Of a stretch of DNA of 64,000 bases, positions 36,156-48,110 are shown piece after piece. The notes under the pieces are model-generated. The model worked only from the letters and a program-made list of their open reading frames with translations. It did not search any database and had not been told where the DNA came from. Each line of letters begins with the position of its first letter. Positions within the stretch are counted from its first letter, which is position 1. Position numbers and translations under genes: made by a program. Source of the stretch: Capillidium heterosporum (lineage: Eukaryota > Entomophthoromycota > Entomophthoromycetes > Entomophthorales > Capillidiaceae); NCBI GenBank assembly GCA_016630905.1, contig WBMQ01000002.1:1488001-1552000 (forward strand), read 5' to 3'.

Positions 36156-37321
36156 AGTTTTTAATGTGAATAAAGACTATCGTTGAAGTATTAAGTACCC
36201 ATTTTGAATAAAGAAATCTGTACTTGTAAAATATAGTAAAGACGTAGTAGTTAAATCGAATTTTAGGCAGATATGTTTAGATCAGCACCTAACTCTGCTA
36301 GTTTGAAAGGTCTAAAGCATTGATTCTCACTAGGATCCAAAATAGAACAATTGTAATAGTTCAGAGAAAAACTGCTAATAATTGAAATAAAACTGTTCCA
36401 TTTGGATTCTGGCGAGAATCACTGTGCTAAAGTATTTAGCTTTACTCATATTATTAAACGCTATCCCAAGATCTTAGATCACTTTTACCATTTATATATT
36501 TCCTTTTAGGCTTATTGAAGCTGGTACTGAACTATTCAAAGAAATTTCTGGTAGGATAGGCTCCATCGAATACCGAAAGCGAAATGACGAATCCAAAGTA
36601 AACTTACATTTCGATAAATCAAATCCAATCAACTATAGATGCTTTAAAGTATACTTTTTTTAGGTTGCTAACTAACACAATACAAGGCTGCCTTGAATTT
36701 TTCAAACTCATCTGTTAAATCGCTGACTCTAATTTTAGGAACTAAAGTTACCCAATTGAGCTACTTAATGAATCTACTAGATCTGATGGGCCCGAATCTT
36801 CAACTGTAGAGTTTTTGCTTGAGATTGAATGGTTTCATAAAATACTTTGCTCGTAATGATCATTTATATTGTATATTTTGTTGTACTGATCGTATCCAAA
36901 TTCTGACAGGACTTGTGTTCTGCCTTTTTAGAACTAATAATATCAAATATACGTCTATAACCGGTATAATTGAACCATTTTCGATCGATTCCACCATCAC
37001 ATTTAAATAATTTTTCTAAATTAATGTAATAGAATGTCCATATTTTATAAACAACACCTACACATTAAATGCATCATTAATTACTAATTTATAATCAGAT
37101 AGTAACTATATAAAGATATTCCATTGACCATTTGGTTACCTACAAACCGAAACAGAACCATTGACAATGCAATTTTATAGTGCTGCCTTTGAACTTCAAT
37201 ACATTTGCCAACTCCGTCAAAATCTACATATTGCACTCGCAAAGTATAAATAGATGATATTATAATAATTTTATCAAGCAAACTTCAATAAATCTATTAT
37301 AAATTCTAATAAAGTTATCGA
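36156..37321. other. Intergenic, no gene seen
   Basis: AT-rich spacer, with the TATA box of the 37.3 kb gene at its end. Open frames at 36819-37010 and 37281-37084 have spacer composition. Confidence 0.5.
37247..37254 (+). promoter_or_regulatory. TATA box of secreted-protein copy 4
   Basis: TATAAATA, 75 bp before the ATG at 37322. Confidence 0.5.
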
Positions 37322-37730
37322 AATGAAATTGCTCTTCATCCTAAGCTTACTACTCCTCTTCCTAGCCATCACTGTCGAAAGTAGTATCAATTAGTTAAAT
37401 CCATCTACTAACTCATACCTAGCCAACAAGAAATCACCCAATAATGATTAGAAGGGGAATCACCGCCCACCCTGTGGGTTCCAAGGTTATAAGGAGCTCA
37501 AGCCTTGTGGGACTCACGGATTCACATGCCCAAATCATGATAGGCAGTATGAACGTAAACATTGCCCTACTTTCAAGGAAACCCAAAATCTCTTGGAGAA
37601 GGAAAGGAAAGAAGCCGAGAGGAAGAAAGCAAACCCCAGCAACAGCGAACGGAAGGGACAGAACAAGGAAAAGAGAAATAATAGGTGGTCCCTAATAGCT
37701 GCTTCGAAGAGTATCAGGCTTCTTATCTGA
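37322..37730 (+). pseudogene. Small secreted Cys/His-rich protein with one in-frame TAG (family copy 4)
   Basis: Same two-exon design as copy 3: exon 1 37322-37379 (signal peptide MKLLFILSLLLLFLAITVES), intron GTAGTA..CCTAG, exon 2 37422-37730. Exon 2 stays in one frame to a TGA at 37728, giving CGFQGYKELKPCGTHGFTC..HCPTF and a Lys/Arg-rich C-terminus ending ASKSIRLLI. One TAG at 37448 interrupts it, exactly where the intact copy has Gln. The last Cys of the CxxC pair is Phe, and the second Cys is Tyr. Could be a recently dead copy or a readthrough gene; the otherwise clean frame says any loss is young. Confidence 0.65.
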
Positions 37731-38477
37731 TAGTTGTCGTTGGGCCTAGTAAAGAAATTTAATTTCAGATTTTTTAATTTAGTAGAATTTGGTTTATAAG
37801 CATAGAATGATATTACCATCATGAATTTAGCATGTATATTTCATTATACTGGAACTATATGAATACAACTCGATATTAGCATAAAATAGATTATGTTTAG
37901 ACTTTACAATGAGTTGAAGATATTTACCAATTAAGCAAATACTAGAATATATTTGGAAGAACACTTTAGCAATGACTGATGGGACAGGTATTGTATCTTA
38001 GCATTATAGTTTAGCTTCAAAAGCGCATTTCCTCAATATGAACTGCCAACCTTCATATCTGAATGAAGGATCCGAACTTCATTATAGTAGTGATAGATCG
38101 ATAAAACTCCTGTTGGTATCAACTTTAAATATTGAATAGCTTTACCAGTAAAACTTTTAATTTGGGAGAATTTTACCAGGTCATTTATTTATAAATTAGA
38201 AATTCCAACACAGCTTTACCGAATCATATATATACTTTTAACATATATAATTCAAGTAACTTTGCTTGTTTTATTATAACTTTGGTCCTAGCTCATAAAC
38301 GCAACCAATTAAGAGAGATTATTCAAGTTTTTGAAATGACACTCCTAATATATGAACAAGCATCTAGGGAAAATAAAAAATGAATAGTAGGATTGTGCAA
38401 ATAAATATAATTATAGAAGCGCATATATAGCCACAACTCATATCTGCTTAATAGTATACAAATAAATTAGATAGTTT

Positions 38478-38511
38478 TTGTAGTAACTGCATCCATGCAG
38501 TTACTACAAAT
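38478..38511. repeat. Perfect inverted repeat, 16-bp arms, 2-bp loop
   Basis: TTTGTAGTAACTGCAT, then CC, then its exact reverse complement. Lies alone in an AT-rich spacer, with no coding sequence close by on either side. Could be a hairpin terminator-like element, a protein-binding palindrome, or a MITE-end or recombination relic; no target duplication was noticed. Confidence 0.9.
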
Positions 38512-38900
38512 CTTAAGGGTTGGTAGTAGCACTTGCCTGACAGTTTCCTTTTAGTTTGAGGTTGTAATAATACATCTTCAATTGACTTTCAATTATGTAT
38601 CGCCTGCCATCTGAAATCAGAACTAACTACTTTTTATTGGAAGTTCCTTAATATAGTTTATTGCAAGCCTTACCAATATATTAATAGGAATACGCTTCAT
38701 ACCAAAGGACTCCAACTTTTCCAAACTATATCACTATTAATTTAATGAAACTTTGAGATTGAAATTGAAAATATATACATTCAAAGGCAATATGATCAAA
38801 CATATACTAATGTCAATTTCAAATAGATTTCAACTACACTTTACGAGTAATTCCAAATTCGAATTCGAAGCTAGTAATCCAAAGAACGTAGAGTGTACTC

Positions 38901-38910
38901 TATAAATAGG
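38901..38910 (+). promoter_or_regulatory. TATA box of secreted-protein copy 5
   Basis: TATAAATAGG, 46 bp before the ATG at 38947; the promoter of a now broken copy. Confidence 0.55.
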
Positions 38911-38946
38911 CACTTTATCCAAATCCATCAATTTAAACCTATTAAC

Positions 38947-39225
38947 ATGAAATATATTCCTATATTACTCTTACTCATATTTTTAGCTATTTTTTCGAGT
39001 GAAAAAATATTTATGGTTTCAAAGGCTACAGAGCCAAAGAAATGTAGCAAGAATGTAAAGGTTACCCAGTATATAAGAGAATAAAGGAACAGGAAAAAGA
39101 AAGGGTAGAATGATTAAAGAAAGTATTAGAGTCCAGTAAACCTTCTAGGAAGGTGAAGCAAAAAAGGAATCACGGCAATAAAAGATATTTGCTATCAGAA
39201 ATAGCAGTGGGCCTAAAAACTAGAA
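38947..39225 (+). pseudogene. Degraded small secreted protein (family copy 5)
   Basis: Signal peptide MKYIPILLLLIFLAIFSSEK is readable, followed by one Cys (EPKKCSKNVK) and then a shifted frame whose Lys/Glu-rich part (KEQEKERVE.. KPSRKVKQKRNHGNKRYLL) matches the C-terminal half of copies 3 and 4. Several stops and a frame change: dead. Most of the Cys core is missing. Confidence 0.5.
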
Positions 39226-40657
39226 ATTGGGTAGAGACTTTCTGGCACTATACATATATCCAAATAATTAAAAGTTAGTTTGAATGGTCTATAGAATATT
39301 GTATCAGTCACATTGTAGCTCAGTTGTCCTTATATAGTAGACAAAATATTGAAATGTAATGGCAGCCAAAGTACATATTAGGGAGCCTAATAAATCTAAA
39401 AAATTGACAGACATGTCTCAAGCTAGCAAGTAAGCTGACATTCATTAAAATATATAGAGATGTAGTGATAAAATTGAAAGTTAGATATAATGCTTGAATT
39501 GATTCAAATATATATCGTCTTATTTTATATTTTCAAAAGTATACTAAAATTTCTAGTTCACCTTCCATAGCCTAAGCTCCATAAAATTATACTCCGGTTC
39601 CTTGACTGTATAGTATTTTACTTTTAGGTAAGCTCATTAAATTTGAAAACGTGTAAACTCCTCCACTCTAACATGGGCATATATCGGGACTTTTACCTCT
39701 GGAATGTTTCCCAATACTTTTTATGTCGAATCGACGCTCTACAATCATAAGATGATACCATTTCTACGACCTATGGCCTTAAGTTTTCTAAGCACATATC
39801 CACATCTATCTAGCATATCTTAACTGTTAGCACATCTCAGCAAATACCCTTGAAGTATTTCGAACCACATTCACCTGAATCAAATACCGCAGACTAAGCT
39901 TTATTCATAGTTGGAGCTCATCTAAAAACCCAACCAACCAAGTTGGTAGGACCCTTGCTAATTCCAGCAGCCTCTTATTGAAAACCATCAAAAGTTATCC
40001 AGATAGGGTTTATCCCATTAGAAATGCCTTATCAGCAACCTTATATAACTCTATACGTTAAAGGAACTCCCAAATTAGAACCTAAATATCCTTTCGTAGA
40101 TCCTAATAACCCAATTAATCGTAAACCGAACTAAATAGCTATTTGGAACAAAAGAATAAGGTGACATAGCCCGGACTAAAATTTGATGGTGAGAAGTGGA
40201 GTATTCTATTTGTGCTACAAAATTTATACCAAGTTGAAGTGGTAAACCAAAAAGCACCATTATTTTTGAAATGGTCTGTCTTCATGGCAAGGTATCAATA
40301 AGTTTGCTAAACCTAGCTAACTAAACGCACCCCTTATACAAACAAGTTGAAGCAAGGAAAGTTTACAGTTAGACAAAGGAATAGGGAAAAGGGAAAAAGG
40401 AAAAGGATGGCAAATAAGGCTACCCTTTTATCTACAGCAAAGGCTATACATTCTATTGGTCAGAGTCAAAAAAGAACTTGTATGTAGCTTTAGTTAGTAG
40501 CCCATACAAAGAACTTGAGAATAGATCGACCTACGGATAATTGGTGACCTTAACCGCATTCACCAAAGTATAATCCAAGTTCAATTAGCAAGGCTGGCAA
40601 GCTGGTATAAATACTGGCTAATTGCCATCCAGTTAAAAATTTTAATTTTAGCCAGAT
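39226..40657. other. Intergenic, no gene supported
   Basis: AT-rich spacer upstream of MCT copy 3; the open frame 40260-40075 overlaps nothing known and is not called. Confidence 0.5.
40606..40613 (+). promoter_or_regulatory. TATA box of MCT copy 3
   Basis: TATAAATA, 44 bp before the ATG at 40658. Confidence 0.6.
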
Positions 40658-42011
40658 ATGCCATTTACAAAACCCGATACCCAAGACCGGCTTGACACAA
40701 TACGGTACAGTATCACCGAATCGGAAATCAATGAACCTAGCATCGAGTTCGTCAAAGAAAAAATCGAGTTAGAAGATGCCAATTCCAAGTACGGATTACC
40801 GACCGATGGAGGCTACGGTTGGGTTGTAGTAGCTGCTAGCTTCGCTTTACTTTTCATGGCCTTTGGCTCTATATTCACCTTTGGTATCTTTTTACAACAT
40901 TACGCTTCGACCACTTTCAAAGAGAAATCCAACTTGACGACTTTAGCCTTCATTGGAACTTTGACCAACTGTCTACTAACTCTATGTGCCGTTGTAACTG
41001 GTAGGATGTCGGAACAATTAGGCTATCGTTTCTGTATATTACTAGGGGGTTTTATAATGTCACTAGGTTACCTGTTAGCATCTTTTGCAACCGAGGTTTG
41101 GCATCTTTTCTTGACGCAGGCGGTGATGGTAGGCGTTGGCGCTTCCATAAGTTTTCCTTCTGCTATGGCAGCACCCGCCCAATGGTTTCAGAAGAAGCGA
41201 GGGTTAGCAACTGGCATCGCAATTTCAGGTTCAGGTGTAGGTGGTCTAATCCTATCTCCGCTCATCCAAATTTCTATCAACAATCTAGGTGTACGTTGGG
41301 CCTTGCGAATAGTAGGCATAGCTTCCTTTGTAATCGTAACTTCGACCGCCTTCCTAATTCGAGAACGTATAGAGCCTAAGCGTAGAGGCGGTAGCTTTAT
41401 CGATATCAGTTGGTTTAAAAACTGAAAAATTTGTCTGGTTCTTTGCAGCTGGATTCGTATCGGCTTTAGGGTACCTGGTCCCCTTCTACCTCATCGTCAA
41501 TTATTCAGTTAGTGCCGGGCTGACTGTAAGTCAAGGTTCCTTGTTAGTCGGTCTTTTGAACGGTTCTTCGGCTCTAGGTCGCATTCTAACGGGATTAGCG
41601 GCTGATAAGCTGGGTAGCATGAACGTAGTACTGATATGTATATTAATTACTTCTCTATCTTGCTTTTTGGTGTGGCCCTTTGCCCTAAGCTTCGGTTCAA
41701 TCTTGCTATTTGTAGTGCTATATGGGTTCACATCGGGAGGTTACGTCGCACTGACCCCAGTTATCATAGCCCAGTTGTTTGGGTTGGAAGGTATAGCTTC
41801 CATAGTTGGGATTGTCTCGTTTGGTAATGGTGTACCCTCTTTAATTGGGACGCCGCTAGCTTCGGCAATCTTAAATTGGACTAGAAATTTGGATGGTACA
41901 CCAAACTACATTCCGGTAATCATGTACGCAGGAGCTTCTTTCCTTTTGGGTGGACTGTTCCTACTTAGAGTGCGGTTGCTAGTTTCTAAAAAATTGGCCT
42001 ATAAAGTTTAA
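40658..42011 (+). CDS. MCT-like MFS transporter, copy 3 (one +1 frame break)
   Basis: About 450 residues, 12 TM. Belongs with copy 4 to a second subgroup: KYGLPTDGGYGWVVVAASF before/into TM1, RMSEQLGYRFCILLGG in motif-A position, and RERIEPK in the central loop. One extra base near 41423 just after SWFKN breaks the frame in the middle, at the start of the C-terminal half; copy 4 shows the intended junction (SWFKNEKFVWFF). Ends KKLAYKV-stop. Converges with copy 4 across 1.2 kb, so the pair looks like an inverted duplication. Confidence 0.88.
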
Positions 42012-43186
42012 TAGATTTTATAATAAAAGTATATAATTTCCTGCTAGAGTAACTCTCTCTAGTTATTGTCCAAATTATTTGAGTAACGTTATAGTTGTAG
42101 CTTCCAAATCAGTTGCCTTAGTTCCAAGCTTTGAGACGCTACAAGTCCTAGAGACGACTCTATAAAAGTTCATATGGAGCTGAACCTGAAGCTTAACGAG
42201 TTCCAACCTATCAATAGAAATTTATCATATGCTGTACTATACCTCCAAAATGCCAGAATAAAGACAGTCTAAAAATGAATAGATGACTTGATTAATTAAC
42301 TTTATCTATATAGTTGAATAAAAGCTGAAACTAACTTTCTACCTGGAACAGAAATCCATCACCCTCTACCATTTCTATTTATAAGCTTTGCTAGCCTCAA
42401 GGCAGTTTAAACAATGGGAATTGGACTAAATTTCCTGCTAAAGTCAAGTCTACGCCTTGCCTTTTAAATTCAGCCTCAAAGGACAGCCACGCGACTTGAT
42501 GGAATGGATTTTGCTATCCTTTTAGGAATATGAAGTAGCTTTTGAAGATTGGTGACTTTATATTGAAAATATTATTTTGGTAATTATAGCCCATGTGCTA
42601 TTAGTGGATTAAGATCAGATATAGTATATTTTCGTATCAGCTTATTAGCCTTTAGAATTCCAAATTATACATTTTTCCTCCACTCTTCGATTCAAGCCGG
42701 ATAGCTTAGACATGGAAAAGCATGCCAGCTTTTTCGGATAGATATACTAAGTATGAAGGCATAATAGTATAGATAGGCTTAATAGCTAAAAAATCTATTC
42801 TCGATATCTTACGATATATCAGCTTTTCTGTTCCTACCTACTGATTATACTCAACCCTGTAGATGCAGGACAAATTTTTAATAAAATATATTAAGCTATA
42901 TCACCAGTTCAAATGCCATTACTACAAGCCACAAGGTTGGGGATTATCGTTATGTGCTCTAAAACCGAACTTTAATTCCTTGGTTCCAACACTAACAAAA
43001 ACATACTTAGTTTCGAATAGCTTTTGTTCCTCTTGGTCCTATATCAATAGATTTAAATAAATGGTATAGAAAAGCACTTGTAAAATATGCTAGCTTATAT
43101 GATTAAACATATATATTGAAGTTTTTCGATGACAGCCTACATAAGAGCTACTTGAAAGAAATACAAACTTTTATTATAACAAACTA
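42012..43186. other. Spacer between convergent MCT copies
   Basis: AT-rich. An ATG-started 65-codon frame at 42863-43060 has no recognised domain; not called. Confidence 0.45.
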
Positions 43187-44536
43187 CTAAACTTTATGAA
43201 TCAATTTTTTAGAGACTAGCAACCGTAGTCTCAGCAAGCACAACCCACCAACTAAAGCAGAAGCTCCCGCATACTGGATTACTGGTAAGTAGTTTGGCAA
43301 ATCATCCACACCTCTAGTAAAATTCAAGATGGCCGCAGCTATAGGCGTTCCAATTAAGGAAGGTATACCATTACCAAATGTAACGATTCCTACTATGGAG
43401 GCTATACCTTCCAATCCAAATAGCTGAGCTATGATCACTGGAGTTAACGCCACATAACCTCCCGATGCGAACCCATATAGCACTACAAATAATAAAATTG
43501 AACCAAAGTTCAAGGCGAAGGACCACACCAAGAAACAGGAGAAGGAAGTAATCGTTGTACACATTATTACCACATTCATACAACCTAGCTTATCAGCTGC
43601 TAGACCTGTTAGAATACGGCCTAGAGCTGACGAACCACTCAAAAACCCAACCAACATCGAACCTTGACTTACTGTCAATCCTACATTAATCGAATAATTC
43701 ATGATGAGGTAAAAAGGGACCAAATACCCTAAAGTTGATACAAAGCCAGCTACAAAGAACCAGACAAACTTTTCATTTTTAAACCAACTGAGATCGATAA
43801 AGCTACCGCCTCTACACTTAGGCTCTATACGTTCTCGAATTAAGAAAGCAGTTGAAGTTAGAACTACGAAGGAAACTATAGCTAGTATACGCAAAGCCCA
43901 TTGAACCTCTAAGTTGTCGATAGCTATTTGGATGAGTGGAGATAGGACCAGACCACCTACGCCCGAACCTGAAATTGCGATGCCAGTTGCTAATCCTCGT
44001 TTCTTCTGAAACCATTGGGCGGGTGCTGCCATAGCTGGAGGGAAGCTTATGGATGCGCCTACACCTACCATCACTGCTTGCGTTAGAAAGAGGTGCCAGA
44101 CTTTTGTTGCAAATGAAGCTAGTAGGAAGCCTAAAGATAGTATAGTTCCACCCAATAGTATACAGAAACGGTATCCCAACCTTTCTGACATCCTACCGGT
44201 TACAACGGCACATAAAGTCAGTAGACAGTTGGTCAAAGTTCCTATGAAGGCTAAAGTCGTCAAGTTGGATTGGGAGTGGAAGGCCATTGAATAGTGCTGT
44301 AAGAAGATACCAAAGGTGAAAGTACTACCGAAGGAGATAAACAGCAAAGAAAAACTAGCAGCTACAACTACCCAACCGTACCCTCCATCAGTAGGTAACC
44401 CATACTTGGTGCTAATACTTTCCAACTCAACTTTCTCTTGAATGAATTTGAGCTTAGATTGGGATATATCGGATTCACTAAAGCTGTACTTTAGCTCTTT
44501 AAGTTCGTCTTTGGTATCTAGTTGGGTCGAAAGCAT
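43187..44536 (-). CDS. MCT-like MFS transporter, copy 4 (intact)
   Basis: The only fully open MCT-like gene here: 449 residues, intronless. Cytosolic N-terminus of about 54 residues, SLC16 signature D50-GGYGW55 leading into TM1, TM4/5 region GVGASISFPPAMAAPAQWF, QKKRGLATGIAISGSGVGG (conserved between all six copies), central loop RERIEPKCRGGSFIDLSWF, and C-terminus KKLIHKV. Best reference for judging the frame breaks of the other copies. Substrate unknown: monocarboxylate, riboflavin or another small acid. TATA box 37 bp upstream. Confidence 0.95.
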   Translation of the reverse strand: MLSTQLDTKDELKELKYSFSESDISQSKLKFIQEKVELESISTKYGLPTDGGYGWVVVAASFSLLFISFGSTFTFGIFLQHYSMAFHSQSNLTTLAFIGTLTNCLLTLCAVVTGRMSERLGYRFCILLGGTILSLGFLLASFATKVWHLFLTQAVMVGVGASISFPPAMAAPAQWFQKKRGLATGIAISGSGVGGLVLSPLIQIAIDNLEVQWALRILAIVSFVVLTSTAFLIRERIEPKCRGGSFIDLSWFKNEKFVWFFVAGFVSTLGYLVPFYLIMNYSINVGLTVSQGSMLVGFLSGSSALGRILTGLAADKLGCMNVVIMCTTITSFSCFLVWSFALNFGSILLFVVLYGFASGGYVALTPVIIAQLFGLEGIASIVGIVTFGNGIPSLIGTPIAAAILNFTRGVDDLPNYLPVIQYAGASALVGGLCLLRLRLLVSKKLIHKV

Positions 44537-47049
44537 CTTTGTTGATTTTTCAAAGGTTGATAGTTCTCGATGTATTTATACAGTTTTACTATGCATCCTA
44601 CGAGAATTGGACCGATGTCATATGGTGTATAGATGCGATGCCATTTGTACTTATTGGTAGCCTAATCCGTTTACAATTTTTCAAAATGATGAACCAAATC
44701 TCTAAAATATGTGCTGCTTCAATATACTCTTTTATTTAGCTTTCCAATTTACTCGTCCTACTTTTCAATATGAAATCTATTAGATATGTGTGTTAAATGG
44801 GACGAGCGTATCAATTTCAGACGCCCAAAGTCAAAAAAATAGATTCAACCTGGTGCGGCCAAAAGGAGGTGTATTGTCCCCAACAAAAACCTGTTCTTCA
44901 ATAAGTCCTTGCTGGGTTTAGGCTAATTGAAATTTGCTCTCAAGCCTTGATATGTATGGGTAAATTAGGCGGGGTTTGTTGACTCTTGCTGTAAACTAAA
45001 ATGTCAAGCGGTTATCCATGCTCACTTTTCCTTGCTCAACTTACTTTACAAAGGGTGGATTTAGAGCTAATTGGAGATAATATATTCTTTGCAAAGAAAA
45101 CAGTTTATATAGATAGTACCAGTCATCTTTTACCAATGCTCAATGGTATATAAACATCGTTAGGTATCTGGAATCGATAGATCTATTCAATAAGCTTGGA
45201 TAGCTATTGAAATAGAATTTATAGGCTTTTAAACTATATTAGGTTAATTTAATAAATTTATAATCAAATCAGTTAGCCTGTGAACAGTTAGTTTTCTATA
45301 TGAGATTGGTGATTATAACAGTTGGCATATATTTCAAAAACTATTCAAAGTAGCTCAAATAAAAAATTTGTATGATATTACAATATAAAAGAACCAATAT
45401 AAGATAACTATAAACACATCAATTGATTGGAATAATTAACTATATAGATAAAACTGATCAAAACTCCTTTTCATATACTTTTTGTCAATGTCCTTAGTTT
45501 CATATATATGTAAATAGTGATATACTTTGGTCTCTATATACTGTATATAGTATCCGAGCCTTTTAATTTGGACTTTTTGAAAAACTTTTGACATGCTAAT
45601 TGTTATAGTCACCAATTTCATATGCTAGCATAAAAAGTTGACTGTTCATAGGCTAATTGAGTTTGACTGTAGATGTATAAATACAAAATAGTAGGGATGC
45701 CAATCAGATAATTTAGGCTCATCTAAAAAGATATATGCAGATGTTCTAGTACCCTGGAATCAGTATTACTGATCAACTGATTGCTAAGACGACCAAGATA
45801 TTAGCAAGTAGAAATATATTTTTCCACCACGATTAGTCACCATAGCTCAAGTCTTTTCCTTTTATCCTGCAACTTTCTACGATATATTCTACAAGACGTG
45901 AGTGATTTATATTCACAAAAAAGAGGTGAATGTTCTTATCGCATGCACTTGGTAGTTGGAAATTGGCTGCATTCAAATTCCATCCCTTTTAACGCCGCTA
46001 TTCAACAGCTACAGATTCTATTTTCATCGTACACCACATTTTTTGTCAGATCCATAAAGACTTAAATTCTACCGGACCCAAGCCTGTTTGTTAGTAAAGA
46101 CAAATAATTGGGTAAGACTGGAAGGTATATATTGAACCGGTTGATCTTTCATCATAGCTGACAAAAAGGATTTGCTTTAGATCCAATATACATATACCAT
46201 TTTGCTTTGAATATATAGAGCTTCAATTTAAGATCAAGCTTTATCAGACGAGTTCCTTTTCTGATGGCTGTGCTATCCGACCTTGAAAAAGATTTATCCC
46301 TTCCATCCTTTTCCCAATAACTTTCGTAATTAGAGATGGTAGATTCATTGGTAGTTATATGTGTAGTAAAGATTATATTTCATGAGATATAATATACTAT
46401 CCTCAATGAAAGTATTTGGATTTATAGCGATGCTGAAATTTTTGAGGATGGATTCCTGTAGTGTAAACCTCTTTCACCCTAAAAACAAATAGTATTTGAT
46501 ATTTGATCATTACAATAGAAATAATCTATGACTATGATCGGAAGGGGGTTTATCTGGGTATACTATAGTAGTCAACCTTTAAATGTTAGTACAGCGTAGG
46601 CTTTACTTGGAAAATAAATTACACTTGAATTTTTATTACTATTATTTCTTTGTCTATAGTTTATATACTAAACTACAGTACATGTTCCAGTATATATTCT
46701 TATCGCTTTGCAAAATTACATTAGTCCAGTATATACAAGTGATTTCTTGACTTGGATACATCTACTGTAATAAAACATTTGCCAGATAAGGTTAGGAAAT
46801 CTAAATCATTAGTTATATTTGATCCTATCTGAGGGTACTGTAGATATACTTCATGTCCAAGAGGTTAAAGTTATGAGCTTCATTTTCAAAAATATTGATT
46901 AATAACCACCACAATTGGTTTAAAATAAATATAAAAATAGGTATTAAAAGGTGAAGATAATGCTACTAATACATCCCATTTTCATCAAGGATTGAATGAT
47001 AAAGGTTTAGTCCATTATCACTCATGAATGCCTTACGGGTTTCCTCCAT
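44537..47049. other. Long intergenic region, no gene seen
   Basis: 2.5 kb of AT-rich sequence. Open frames are short and spacer-like. Only the copy-4 TATA box is supportable. Confidence 0.5.
44573..44580 (-). promoter_or_regulatory. TATA box of MCT copy 4
   Basis: TATAAATA on the minus strand, 37 bp before the ATG at 44536. Confidence 0.65.
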
Positions 47050-47760
47050 TCAGATGGACTTTGTAAAGTAAAATGTTAGTCCAAATACAGCTTTACCTGC
47101 ATTCTTCACCATAAAATTACAGGAACTAGATGGATCTTTGGATGCTTTAAAAGCTTCATTAACATACGAATGTCCTAAGTACTCAACATTCATCTTCGAT
47201 TCAGGCGTTACTATCAACTGCGCTTCGGTACTGAAATCGTCGTATATAAGCAGCTTCAGCTTAACACAACCAGGAATTTTACGAGTCAACTCGTTAGTCA
47301 AATAGAAAATACAATCGGTAAAGACATAAAAGGAATTTATACAACTTATCCCTCCAACTAAGCTTCGTATCATAGAATCACTGTCGATAAATCTGTAGCC
47401 AAAAATACGAAAAGGTCATTGAGCTACCTATTAGAAAATAAAAATGAAAGTATCTGATTTGGGAAAACTCGAAGAGGTAGGCAATACACTTTCTTAGCCA
47501 AGAACTGTTGATTACTGAAAGGATGGCTGTGACCGAGTACTTTTCTCTATGTTCGAAGATATCTCTATCGATAAGGTGCAACAAAAGTACATCGACCAAT
47601 ATAATTTGACTTAAACCATCACTAAAATTCAATCTGAGCAAGCTTCCTACCAGGTTACGTTCCATATAATAACTAACTTTAACTTTATTGAATTCTTTAA
47701 TAATGGACCTGGCTTCTAAACGAATCTTGTCCACTAAATCCTGGATATCAAACAGAATAG
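47050..47760 (-). pseudogene. Unrecognised gene or gene remnant
   Basis: Two protein-like minus-strand blocks: about 47760-47430 (LVDKIRLEARSIIKEFNKVK through RKCIAYLFEF) and 47390-47050 (FIDSDSMIRSLVGGIS through GKAVFGLTFYF-stop). A GTAGCT..CTACAG intron between them is possible, but its phase does not fit, so a base error or decay must be assumed. No clear ATG; upstream stops are close. Not recognised as any family; no membrane segments. Treat as a hypothetical, possibly truncated gene. Confidence 0.35.
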
Positions 47761-47900
47761 CTTATGGATCATATTAGAAGATAATGGCCCTATTGGATTC
47801 TGAAAGTCTACAAACATAAAAATCTTCACAGTTGCTGAGGGGCTTGACAACCTTCAAGTACTCCTTCTAAACAAGGTGTGATTGGTATTCGATCCTTACT

Positions 47901-48110
47901 TTGAAGCAGTTGAAGTCAAACTTCCCAACTCAATCTAAAAGAGCTGTAGATGAAACTGGAATTTGGGTATCTTTTAAAGAGATATATTTGAAATGGAGCA
48001 TTTATGTATACGATGATGAGGGAATGGAATCGAGCAGCTTGAATATCAACTTAATATGCAGCAAAGCTCTAAAAACTCTTAGATCGGAAATTTTAGCTTC
48101 ATTGAACTGA
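47901..48110 (+). other. Coding-like fragment
   Basis: A 70-codon frame without ATG but protein-like (DETGIWVSFKEIYLKWSIYV and on, ending RSEILASLN-stop). Could be the 3' part of a decayed gene. No family recognised. Confidence 0.3.

Larger units (their letters stand above)
37731..38946. other. Intergenic containing a perfect palindrome
   Basis: AT-rich spacer. Holds the 16-bp-arm inverted repeat listed separately and the TATA box at 38901. Confidence 0.5.
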
